38,601 nucleotides of DNA from Candidatus Thorarchaeota archaeon. Lineage in GTDB: Archaea > Asgardarchaeota > Thorarchaeia > Thorarchaeales > Thorarchaeaceae. Shown here one piece after another: positions 31,842 to 38,601 of this stretch (its first letter is position 1; each line of letters begins with the position of its first letter). Where the stretch lies: the NCBI GenBank assembly GCA_004524565.1, contig SDNZ01000009.1, positions 1 to 38,601 on the forward strand, in the 5' to 3' direction. The notes beneath the pieces are model-generated. The model was not told where the DNA came from and ran no database searches. It saw only the letters and a list, made by a program, of their open reading frames with translations. Both the position numbers and the translations under genes were made by a program.

Positions 31842-32948
31842 TCAGAGAAGCTCTACAGTAGTTCCTTTTGTTGCGGATTCATATGCGGCATCTACGATTC
31901 TATGAGCAGCTACTGCATCAGCAAAATTAGGCGATGGATTTTCCCCAGATTTTACTGCGTCAAGAAACGCATAACTCAGTGCAGCGTATCGATTATTTAT
32001 TGTATCTACCAACACACCGTATATCTCTAGAGCATCTTTATTCGAGTTTACTCCGATCTGTGTCAATAGATGCATATCAGCAGTTTCAGCGTTTATTCTT
32101 ACAGGATTCTGCCCTTTCAGGTGATATTCAAGAAATCGTTCTCCAGATTCGAGAGTGATACTAATGAACCCGTTTTCATAAAAGAACTCGATGTATCGTT
32201 CATTGAGACGATCAACCGAGTGCCATATTGAATCGAGAGTACTCATTGAGCCATCGACGTGTGTCATTATCAGTGATGCGATATCTTCAACACCTCGGCC
32301 GGCAAAGAATCCAACTTTGGCATGTACTTCCTTTACTGGACCTAAAAACCATGTTAGAATATCAATGTCATGAACACTATGTTCTACTAGTGTTCCGCCA
32401 CCAGCAATCTCGGATTTCCCTCTCCACTTGTGCTGTTTCGCATATTCATCAGTGTACATATGATCTGTTCTAATATGTGCTAACATTGGCTTCCCAAAAT
32501 CATGGGTTTCCAGTAGTTTCTTTGCATACAATATGAATGGATCAAATCGGAGAATAAATCCAGCACCAGATGGAACTTTAGCATCCTGTGTCACCGCCAT
32601 CAAGGTACGGGCTTGGGGACAGCTATGTGCGAGAGGTTCGTCACAATAGATTGCTTTGCCAGCCTTTGCCGCAGCCTTAACGATGTCAGTATGTTTACTC
32701 GCAGGAGTACAGACATAAACCACATCAATCGTTCTATTGGTCAATAGTTCCTTATAGTTCTCATACGTTGTTGGAATTTCGAAATCCTTTGCTGCTTTTC
32801 TTGCAGAGGCTGAATCTGCATCACAAACAGCAGTAATTTGAAAATTAGCGAGATTTGTTTTCTTTAGAGAAGTTAGCGCAGTAAGGTGAGCTCTTCCAAT
32901 ATTACCAGTTCCGATAATCCCTAAACGAAGGTTATCTTCTTCACTCAA
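31842..32948 (-). CDS. Gfo/Idh/MocA-family oxidoreductase
   Basis: A 368-residue NAD(P)-dependent sugar or inositol dehydrogenase-like protein. The N-terminal Rossmann fold starts LGIIGTGNIGRAH and shows VVYVCTPASKHTDIV. The C-terminal half carries GGTLVEHSVHDIDILTWFLG, the conserved substrate-site His/Asp block. The family's usual EKP motif, whose Lys is catalytic in many members, reads DEP (IYCDEPLAHS), so chemistry may differ. TTG 32948 is preferred because the Rossmann strand follows directly; a longer frame upstream codes for an unlikely N-terminus. Confidence 0.87.
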   Translation of the reverse strand: MSEEDNLRLGIIGTGNIGRAHLTALTSLKKTNLANFQITAVCDADSASARKAAKDFEIPTTYENYKELLTNRTIDVVYVCTPASKHTDIVKAAAKAGKAIYCDEPLAHSCPQARTLMAVTQDAKVPSGAGFILRFDPFILYAKKLLETHDFGKPMLAHIRTDHMYTDEYAKQHKWRGKSEIAGGGTLVEHSVHDIDILTWFLGPVKEVHAKVGFFAGRGVEDIASLIMTHVDGSMSTLDSIWHSVDRLNERYIEFFYENGFISITLESGERFLEYHLKGQNPVRINAETADMHLLTQIGVNSNKDALEIYGVLVDTINNRYAALSYAFLDAVKSGENPSPNFADAVAAHRIVDAAYESATKGTTVELL

Positions 32949-33094
32949 TAGGACGCAACAACCAAGTAAGCTTGATACGCGAATTGTATTTGAGTGTTCT
33001 GAGAATAGCAGTAGATAGAGCAACTATTATGAGGACGTAAAAAATCAACTCAGTAGGTCTACTCATCATATTGTAGTTGAAGGTGAAGTAATAC

Positions 33095-34897
33095 TTGACT
33101 TCGGATGAACTCCTTGAGAAAGCTAAGAAGACCCTTGAAGAGGGGAAGAAAGAGGAAGGAGTAAAGCAACTTGTTCAAGCAGCAGATCAGCTAGCTAGCG
33201 ATGCAGAGTATGAAAAAGCAGCAAAGGTCTATGAACAAGCAGCAATCGTCTATCGAGACCTCTATGATGCAGAAGAATGCTTCAAAACCTTCGATAAAGC
33301 CACGTTAATGTTAGTTCGCCTACCTCAAGATGATGATGTATACACTGAATTAGTTCGATTAAATACAACCGCAGCTAAAATAGCAGATGCTGCGACAGAA
33401 TACAAGAAAGCTGCCGATTTCTATTTTCGTGCAAAAGATTTTGCAATGTCTGATGATGTGAAACAGAGTCTAAATATTCGAGCAGCAGATGCTTTGGAAA
33501 ACATAGCAGATGCAAAAGAAGAAGAAGGAAATTATTCAGACGCTATTGGACTTCTCAGGAAAGTCAGCAGACTCTACTTCTCCGCAGATGATGATGAACT
33601 AGGTGAGCGTATCAATATCCGTGCAGTTAGAATTGCGCAACGCTGGGCAGAGATATCGAGGCAAAAAGGAGATTTTCTATCAGCAGGCAATGCACTTGCG
33701 GAGGCAGCCCAGATAATGCAATCAAGAGGAGAATCTCCTGAAGCAACACGTACAATGATGGAAGCAGGGGAACTTTACGAAGCAGCGAATCTGTTTGAAA
33801 AAGCAGGTAATATCTATGATGCTGCTCAGGAAGCGTACAAACTTCAACGACTTACTTCGGCCAGAAATCAAGCAATGTACAAAGCTGCAGAAGCATATAT
33901 GAAAATGGAAGGAAATCCTGAGGCTGTAGCACCATTACTCGTTAAGAGCGGAAATATGTTCCATGAGCTTGGACGTGTGATGAAGACAAAGTGGGCTTTC
34001 AAACGTGCGAGTGAGATGTTTGAGGAGCTAGCAAAGAAAGCAGAATCGGACAATGATGTTGAATCAGAGAAAAAGTATCTAAGATATCAGGCAATGTGCC
34101 TTAGAAATTGGGGACATGAGCAGAGAGCGGAACAAATCTACAATGAAGTCAGAGAATATTATCTCAATCAGGCTAGAATACAAAACGAAAGTGGAGATAA
34201 GGAACTCCAAGCACTTGCATTAGAGGAAGCAGCAGAAGTATTTGCAGAATCCGGACAACAAGATGAGAGTAGAAAACTTATCGAACAATCTATAGAACTC
34301 TATATTGAACTAGCAGATGCTGCAGCGGTTTCAGAAGATCCAGAAACGTCATCCAAACTCTATAGCAAAGCCGCAGATAGTGCATTGAAATTAGGAGATA
34401 CTGAAAGAAACGAATCATTCCATTGGATGGCAAGTGAAAAGGCTGAGAAAGCCGCAGAGTTCTACAAAGAACTGGGAGTTCCTGAATTGGTAACGATCTG
34501 GACCCGAACAGCAGGACTTGAAGCACTCTTAACGAACTCTACGAAAATGGCAGAGAAGGCGATTGACCTCCTCACAATTTCTGCGGAGGGATTTAAGGAA
34601 GTAAATGAACTCAATGAATCGTTCGAAGACTTATTTGCAGTATTTGAAGCCAGATTCTTGTATTATCCAATGAAGCGTCGCCCAATTAAAACTACTATCA
34701 AACAAATGGCGGAAATTTCCATGATGCATCAAGATGATGTCATGTCAGCTTTACTTTCTATTGTACGAGCATTGAATGACGGAAATCACATTGGTGCGCT
34801 ACTTATGCTACAGGAAAATGAAGAAGACCTCCTCCCAAAAGCAGACCGAATTCGAAAATTGATTGCACATTCCAAGGTAGTCAGAGCTACAAAATAG
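33095..34897 (+). CDS. Large TPR/alpha-SNAP-like repeat protein
   Basis: A 600-residue soluble protein made of about a dozen helical hairpins of TPR type. Many carry SNAP-like signatures such as YEKAAKVYEQAAIVYRD, AATEYKKAADFYFRAKD, EAANLFEKAGNIYDAAQ and ETSSKLYSKAADSALKL. The final 80 residues (YYPMKRRPIKTTIKQMAEIS, then a bundle) differ and may be a separate helical cap. TTG 33095 has GGTGA upstream. Such SNAP/coatomer-like alpha-solenoids are frequent in Asgard genomes. It would act as a scaffold or adaptor; no partner is encoded beside it. Confidence 0.85.
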   Translation: MTSDELLEKAKKTLEEGKKEEGVKQLVQAADQLASDAEYEKAAKVYEQAAIVYRDLYDAEECFKTFDKATLMLVRLPQDDDVYTELVRLNTTAAKIADAATEYKKAADFYFRAKDFAMSDDVKQSLNIRAADALENIADAKEEEGNYSDAIGLLRKVSRLYFSADDDELGERINIRAVRIAQRWAEISRQKGDFLSAGNALAEAAQIMQSRGESPEATRTMMEAGELYEAANLFEKAGNIYDAAQEAYKLQRLTSARNQAMYKAAEAYMKMEGNPEAVAPLLVKSGNMFHELGRVMKTKWAFKRASEMFEELAKKAESDNDVESEKKYLRYQAMCLRNWGHEQRAEQIYNEVREYYLNQARIQNESGDKELQALALEEAAEVFAESGQQDESRKLIEQSIELYIELADAAAVSEDPETSSKLYSKAADSALKLGDTERNESFHWMASEKAEKAAEFYKELGVPELVTIWTRTAGLEALLTNSTKMAEKAIDLLTISAEGFKEVNELNESFEDLFAVFEARFLYYPMKRRPIKTTIKQMAEISMMHQDDVMSALLSIVRALNDGNHIGALLMLQENEEDLLPKADRIRKLIAHSKVVRATK

Positions 34898-34961
34898 AAA
34901 CCTAATATTTTGCGGAAGATAGAAGTGATTCACACATCCCTAATCCGATGGGTGTACCTGT

Positions 34962-35381
34962 TTGAGTACTTATCATAACAGAATTTCATTTCAGACGCAA
35001 GGAGACTGTGATATAATTGATATCACTCAGAATATCGATGCTATTGTGAAGAGTAGCAAACTTGAAACCGGTATTTGCACCGTGTTCTGTTCAGGATCTA
35101 CTGGAGCATTAACAACAATAGAATACGAAAGTGGTCTATTGAAGGATTTCCCAGATGCTATGGAGAGAATGGCTCCAAAGAATATTGAGTATGCACACAA
35201 CGAACGATGGGGAGATGGGAACGGTCATTCACATATTAGAGCATCAATTGTTGGCCCTAGTCTCACAATACCGTTTGTAAATAGAAAACTCACTCTGGGA
35301 ACATGGCAACAGATAGTCTTTGTAGACTACGACAACAGACCACGAAGTAGGAACCTTGAGATTGTCATTATAGGTGAATAA
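34962..35381 (+). CDS. YjbQ/UPF0047-family protein
   Basis: A 139-residue protein covering the whole YjbQ family: ICTVFCSGSTGALTTIEYE, AHNERWGDGNGHSHIRASIVG with the conserved His/Asp residues, and LGTWQQIVFVDYDNRPRSR at the end. The family forms trimers. Weak thiamin-phosphate-synthase activity has been reported for a member, but the main role is uncertain. The start is TTG 34962. It follows the TPR gene on the same strand by 64 bases and abuts the convergent 89-codon gene. Confidence 0.93.
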   Translation: MSTYHNRISFQTQGDCDIIDITQNIDAIVKSSKLETGICTVFCSGSTGALTTIEYESGLLKDFPDAMERMAPKNIEYAHNERWGDGNGHSHIRASIVGPSLTIPFVNRKLTLGTWQQIVFVDYDNRPRSRNLEIVIIGE

Positions 35382-35651
35382 TCACAATAATTCGATATCA
35401 GTAGGAACTTCCCAAGCAAGTTCACGAGTGCTGATATTGACGAGATTTGAATCTCGTATTTTCATAGCAAGATAGTGGATTCTGAGCGCTCTTCGTAATC
35501 GATGTATCTGAAATGGTGCACTCCAAGTTGTTGATGGTTTTCTGTATCCAACAGTATCCATCAAGTCTCTAATTGTAGCGAGTTCTTTCTTGACTTGGAG
35601 CTTGATGTCGTCAAGGTCTCGTTGAATGTTTAAGGAAGGTCTTTCGGTCAT
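35382..35651 (-). CDS. Small basic helical protein of unknown function
   Basis: An 89-residue protein with a helical N-terminus (LDDIKLQVKKELATIRDLMD) and an Arg-rich helix (HRLRRALRIHYLAMKIRD). ATG 35651 has GGAGAG upstream and a clear TATA box at 35691-35702, so it is a real transcription unit. It lies downstream of NOB1 on the same strand. RNA binding is possible from its charge but unproven. I do not recognise a family. Confidence 0.7.
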   Translation of the reverse strand: MTERPSLNIQRDLDDIKLQVKKELATIRDLMDTVGYRKPSTTWSAPFQIHRLRRALRIHYLAMKIRDSNLVNISTRELAWEVPTDIELL

Positions 35652-35690
35652 CTACTGACATCTCTCCAGCTCCAAAGATGACGAAGTTTC

Positions 35691-35702
35691 CATTTTATAT
35701 CA
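35691..35702 (-). promoter_or_regulatory. TATA box of the small basic protein gene
   Basis: GATATAAAATG on the minus strand is a near-consensus archaeal TATA element, about 40-50 bases upstream of ATG 35651. Confidence 0.6.
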
Positions 35703-35728
35703 TGTAAGACTTGGGTATTACGAGGTAT

Positions 35729-36244
35729 TCAGTGGGATTTGTGTTTTTTATGAACAAATCGACGCATAATAGTACCACAAACGGGGCATTCCAAGTTCGT
35801 AGTTCTATATCTGGATTTGTGCTTGCAAGCAGGACATTTCAATGCCCAAACGATTTCATGTTTGAATTTGCGATTTGGATCAATGACGTGTATTCCCAAA
35901 TGGCGCGCTGTGTTAAGTATAGCCAAATCTGTTGAAACTAGAGTTGTCTTTGAATCAATGGACTTCTTTGAATATGCAAGGGCAATAATTTCAATATCGA
36001 CATCAGAAAGTACAGACAGGTCTCCGGTTTTGGCTGCAGCTAGTCTTACTGCTTTGAGCGATTCAGGAGTCGGAAAATCTTCTTGAAGCCGGTCCAGTAG
36101 GGTTAGCACCTCTGCCCGAACCTGACTTGGTCTATTCTTGATCTCTTCGAGAACACTGCTAGTTGTAACGAATTTTCCTTCGGGAATCTTAGAGGTCCAA
36201 CTGGAGAAAAGAACTCCTGCATCCAGTACGTAAATCTGCGACAT
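35729..36244 (-). CDS. nob1: NOB1 endoribonuclease (PIN domain and zinc ribbon)
   Basis: A 171-residue protein. The PIN domain (about 1-125) begins YVLDAGVLF with the first catalytic Asp and continues with SVLEEI, LSVLSDVDIEIIALA and STDLAIL, giving the acidic set of PIN nucleases. A zinc ribbon (KCPACKHKSRYRTTNLECPVCG) ends the protein. NOB1 trims the 3' end of small-subunit rRNA. ATG 36244 has AGGTGG upstream and lies 9 bases after NAD kinase, so both are on one transcript. The tail is His/Lys-rich. Confidence 0.93.
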   Translation of the reverse strand: MSQIYVLDAGVLFSSWTSKIPEGKFVTTSSVLEEIKNRPSQVRAEVLTLLDRLQEDFPTPESLKAVRLAAAKTGDLSVLSDVDIEIIALAYSKKSIDSKTTLVSTDLAILNTARHLGIHVIDPNRKFKHEIVWALKCPACKHKSRYRTTNLECPVCGTIMRRFVHKKHKSH

Positions 36245-36253
36245 CAAAGCCAC

Positions 36254-37123
36254 CTAGAGGGTTCGTGGAATGAGTCTCGTGTTCAATCTGTCGTAGTAGT
36301 TATCATAGAGTCGAATGAATTTTGTAACTGCATCAGATTTCTTCAACCAAATCTTATCATGAGGTTCGATATCCCACCGAGTCTGTCCATCTATTACAGC
36401 AAGACCTGAAGCACCTTTTTTAACAAGTTCAATTTCGAGAGTTGATTGGTCTGGAATCACTATTGACTTGAGTTCGAATCGTGGGGGGCATACGGGTACG
36501 AAGATGAGCCCATTCACATCAGGAGCCAGAATCGAGCCTCCTGCAGCCAGAGCGTATGCAGTAGAGCCACTAGGCGTCGCTAGCATCGCACCGTCAGCTC
36601 GCCCATAATCGATTCGTACATCGTCAAGGAATATCTGCATTGTCAAGAGACGACCTGGTATCTTAGAAACAACATACACTTCATTTAATGCATCTGGAAA
36701 GACATTGTCCCCAACCCCTGAGCTAATGTTGGTGTTCTTTTCAATAATGCATTCTCCAGCTATGACCTTTTCCAGAGCATCGAAAGCTGTAGTAGTACCC
36801 GTTTCTGTAAGGAAACCGACAGTTCCTCGATTCACACAAAAGATTGGTGTGGCACGATCTTTAAGTTTTGACAGAGTATAAAGAATCGTTCCATCTCCAC
36901 CAATAGTAACGACAAAATCCACATCCATGTCTTCAATGGGTGTAGGGACAATGTTGTCTTGATCTACATGACATGAACCGGGGTCAATCTGGATATTGAT
37001 GTCGTGTGAAATCAGGAGCTGAGCGATACGTTCAGCAATACGTTCAATCTCCATTCTGCCGGGTTTACACACCAGGCCAACAGCTCTTTTGTCACTCAGG
37101 ATTTGTGGATTTTGGATAATCAC
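36254..37123 (-). CDS. nadK: NAD kinase
   Basis: A 289-residue NAD/ATP kinase: GGDGT (75-79), the NRGTVGFLTE block and RADGAMLATPSGSTAYALAAGG are the family's diagnostic motifs for NADP synthesis. The GTG start is the only one placed well before the first strand (AVGLVCKPG). A TATA element at 37206-37217 reads leftward too and probably drives this gene with NOB1. The pairing of NAD kinase with a ribosome-maturation nuclease has no obvious biochemical reason. Confidence 0.94.
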   Translation of the reverse strand: MIIQNPQILSDKRAVGLVCKPGRMEIERIAERIAQLLISHDINIQIDPGSCHVDQDNIVPTPIEDMDVDFVVTIGGDGTILYTLSKLKDRATPIFCVNRGTVGFLTETGTTTAFDALEKVIAGECIIEKNTNISSGVGDNVFPDALNEVYVVSKIPGRLLTMQIFLDDVRIDYGRADGAMLATPSGSTAYALAAGGSILAPDVNGLIFVPVCPPRFELKSIVIPDQSTLEIELVKKGASGLAVIDGQTRWDIEPHDKIWLKKSDAVTKFIRLYDNYYDRLNTRLIPRTL

Positions 37124-37205
37124 TATTCAACACATCCAGCTTTGGCTCTGAAGGTTCCCATTTTACTGTTGTTACAACGGAAATATCACTCGGAAACACG
37201 CCCCC

Positions 37206-37217
37206 AAATATATAAAG
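37206..37217. promoter_or_regulatory. TATA box between NAD kinase and aIF5A
   Basis: AAATATATAAAG is a consensus-quality archaeal TATA element 53-64 bases before the aIF5A start, predicting transcription from about 37240. Its TATATA core is symmetric and could also serve the leftward NAD kinase/NOB1 transcript. Confidence 0.65.
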
Positions 37218-37269
37218 AGCATCAGAGAGTGTTGCATATAGGTCTGAAATATACAGTTGGTGTAACACT

Positions 37270-37671
37270 GTGAGTATCAAGAAAACTGAAGCTAAAAGCC
37301 TGAAGCCGGGAAGCTATTTCCTAATTGAAGGTGAACCATGTAGAGTCATATCAATGGATAAGTCAAAACCAGGAAAGCATGGTGCGGCAAAAGCAAATAT
37401 CGTAGCCGTTGGATTCTTTGACAATAGAAAACGAAACGTCATTATGCCTGCTGACCGTATGGTTGATGTTCCACTCATTGACAAGAGAGCTGCAACAATC
37501 ATTGCAGACCTAGGAGAAAATTACAGTCTGATGGACAGTGAAACTTTCGAAACCTATGAAGTCGCAAAGCCAACCGATCCAGAGATTGCTGATAGCATCA
37601 CCCTGAATTCATCAGTTGAAATCTGGGATGTTATGGGAACCAAGGTCATCACAAGAATCAGGACTACATGA
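37270..37671 (+). CDS. Translation factor aIF5A
   Basis: A 133-residue protein with the eIF5A/aIF5A layout. The N-terminal SH3-like domain carries the hypusination loop SKPGKHGAAK with the modified Lys36, and a C-terminal OB domain follows (IADSITLNSSVEIWDVMGTK). The hypusinated protein relieves ribosome stalling. GTG 37270 has GGTG about 7 bases upstream. It has its own strong TATA box and is divergent from NAD kinase. Deoxyhypusine synthase is not in this window. Confidence 0.96.
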   Translation: MSIKKTEAKSLKPGSYFLIEGEPCRVISMDKSKPGKHGAAKANIVAVGFFDNRKRNVIMPADRMVDVPLIDKRAATIIADLGENYSLMDSETFETYEVAKPTDPEIADSITLNSSVEIWDVMGTKVITRIRTT

Positions 37672-37728
37672 TCAAAATATGTTGCATTAACGTTACTTAC
37701 TGACAAGTCGAAATAAGGGATGTTCTAG

Positions 37729-38169
37729 ATGGTAACGACGGATAAAATCGATGACAATGATCGTAAAATCATCAAGATTCTTTCCTCCAATGCCAGAACG
37801 TCCCTAAGAGATATCAAGAAGAAAGTGGACCTCAGCCCTAGTTCTATCAGGAATAGGATGGAACGACTCGTTAGCCTCGGTTTCATTAAGAGATACACAG
37901 TAGATGTGGATTATCGGAAACTTGGGTATGACATTCAGGTTATTGCACTCATTACATCCAAACCCTCTGAATCAGACGCACTCTGTAAGGCTCTTTCTAA
38001 ATTCGATGAGATAACTGAGGTTCTTCGAACGTCAGGACCAGCCAATTTCATCTGTATGGTTCGAGTCCAGAATATCAGTGAACTTACGAAATTCATCACA
38101 TGTGACCTTGAGAAATTGAATGGTGTTGAGAGAATCGAAACAATGTTTGTTTTACCCCACGAGGAGTAG
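37729..38169 (+). CDS. Lrp/AsnC-family transcription regulator
   Basis: A 146-residue regulator. The N-terminal winged helix is DNDRKIIKILSSNARTSLRD, then VDLSPSSIRNRMERLVSLG with the recognition helix. The C-terminal RAM domain (about 65-146) is the usual effector and oligomerisation part, including VLRTSGPANFICMVRV. It follows aIF5A by 57 bases with a TATA-like AAATATG in between. The target is unknown; an amino-acid-responsive role is usual for the family. Confidence 0.94.
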   Translation: MVTTDKIDDNDRKIIKILSSNARTSLRDIKKKVDLSPSSIRNRMERLVSLGFIKRYTVDVDYRKLGYDIQVIALITSKPSESDALCKALSKFDEITEVLRTSGPANFICMVRVQNISELTKFITCDLEKLNGVERIETMFVLPHEE

Positions 38170-38184
38170 AAAGAATCAGAATCA

Positions 38185-38601
38185 CTATCGAGTTGATTCC
38201 ATCTTTCTGAAATGGATTAGTACCAAAATGAAAACTACACATGTTGCTAAAGCAACTGAAACTGCGGAGAGCAAGCTTTGGTAAATATAAGATGTTTCTG
38301 AACTTTGAGTAGTTGTGCTTGTGGGTGAAGTGGGATCAAAAAACGGTAGGGTGTATTCGACCAATCCCAACCGAACACTGAAACCTGCATTGATTGGATC
38401 GGGAGTAGCCATATAGAAGAGGTCGGAAGAATATGGCGGCTGTTCTAACCAGGTGTATAGATTATCGTTTCCTTCATATGACTCGGTTACATGTTCATTG
38501 GGGTGCTGAAGAACATAGATGAATTGCGTTGCATTAATGACTGTTATTTGCATTCGAATTCGTGTAGAATCACTCTCTACTTGCTCAGGAGAAAGACCAA
38601 A
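38185..38601 (-). CDS. C-terminal end of a surface membrane protein (N-terminus beyond window)
   Basis: The frame is open to the right edge, so only the last 138 residues are seen. An extracellular beta-rich part (up to LVEYTLPFFDP) is followed by a Thr/Ser linker (TSPTSTTTQSSETS), typically glycosylated. One C-terminal membrane helix (about YQSLLSAVSVALATCVVFIL) and a short basic tail (HFRKMESTR) end it. This is the layout of archaeal cell-surface proteins anchored at the C-terminus. It converges with the Lrp gene. Function unknown. Confidence 0.8.
   Translation of the reverse strand, partial: FGLSPEQVESDSTRIRMQITVINATQFIYVLQHPNEHVTESYEGNDNLYTWLEQPPYSSDLFYMATPDPINAGFSVRLGLVEYTLPFFDPTSPTSTTTQSSETSYIYQSLLSAVSVALATCVVFILVLIHFRKMESTR

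Noticed and set aside
36471-36481. tRNA T-arm-like GTTCGAATC
   Set aside because: It is inside the NAD kinase coding sequence and no cloverleaf surrounds it.
37092-37280. 62-codon leftward frame overlapping the NAD kinase start
   Set aside because: It runs through the TATA box of aIF5A and overlaps NAD kinase in another frame. A short upstream frame is possible but unsupported.
1-38601. CRISPR arrays, insertion sequences, prophage or integrated elements
   Set aside because: No regularly spaced repeats, transposase or integrase motifs, or attachment-type direct repeats were seen; the gene content is chromosomal throughout.

Overview
The window reads as chromosome of an Asgard archaeon, most like Thorarchaeota. 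The lineage call is an inference from gene content. Support comes from a Ras/Rab-type small GTPase at the left edge; two Roadblock/LC7-type proteins, each paired with a V4R/TRAPP(Bet3)-like protein; SNAP-like helical-repeat proteins; archaeal/eukaryotic ribosomal proteins S26e and L13e; aIF5A, NOB1, TrmY, an archaeal class I CCA-adding enzyme, class I LysRS, a PAC2 proteasome chaperone and a CDP-alcohol (archaetidylinositol-phosphate type) transferase. Initiation signals are archaeal: GAGGTGA-like Shine-Dalgarno sites, TATA/box A elements, and many TTG and GTG starts. Coding density is high and no non-coding gap exceeds about 260 bases. I saw no tRNA, rRNA, CRISPR array, insertion sequence or phage gene.

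Layout. 1-3.2 kb: GTPase (cut by the edge) divergent from a ribbon-helix-helix regulator, then a compact FtsX-permease/ABC-ATPase/alpha-solenoid operon and a small CxxC protein. 3.2-5.5 kb: leftward helical protein, UPF0282 metallo-hydrolase and Nudix hydrolase. 5.5-9.5 kb: rightward CCA enzyme, histone-deacetylase-like amidohydrolase, S26e, TrmY and a PadR regulator. 9.5-12.9 kb: leftward PfkB-like protein with a lost catalytic motif, CDP-alcohol phosphatidyltransferase and LysRS. 13.0-16.8 kb: small OB-like protein, then a leftward MacB/LolCDE-like ABC exporter with an upstream membrane-anchored winged-helix regulator.

16.9-21.8 kb is the most interesting block. It holds two leftward cassettes, each a Roadblock-domain protein with C-terminal winged helices followed by a V4R/TRAPP-like protein. 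The first cassette has an extra V4R protein. Between the cassettes are two convergent, apparently related small membrane proteins. Roadblock domains bind small GTPases, and Bet3/V4R folds pair with longin/roadblock-like folds in eukaryotic TRAPP. The block is therefore a candidate ancestral-type GTPase-regulatory or membrane-sensing module.

21.9-24.4 kb: sugar kinase, L13e with an added helix-hairpin-helix tail, DUF72. 24.5-27.3 kb: small beta-rich protein, glutamine synthetase with a strong palindrome at its predicted transcription start, convergent aminotransferase. 27.4-33 kb: CDF metal transporter with three tandem C-terminal domains, PAC2 chaperone with a C-terminal HbYX motif, an orphan 2-oxoacid:ferredoxin oxidoreductase gamma subunit, a CrtI-like FAD oxidoreductase and a Gfo/Idh/MocA protein. 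33-38.6 kb: large TPR/SNAP-like protein, YjbQ, a small basic protein, NOB1 and NAD kinase, aIF5A, an Lrp/AsnC regulator and the C-terminal end of a surface membrane protein cut by the right edge.
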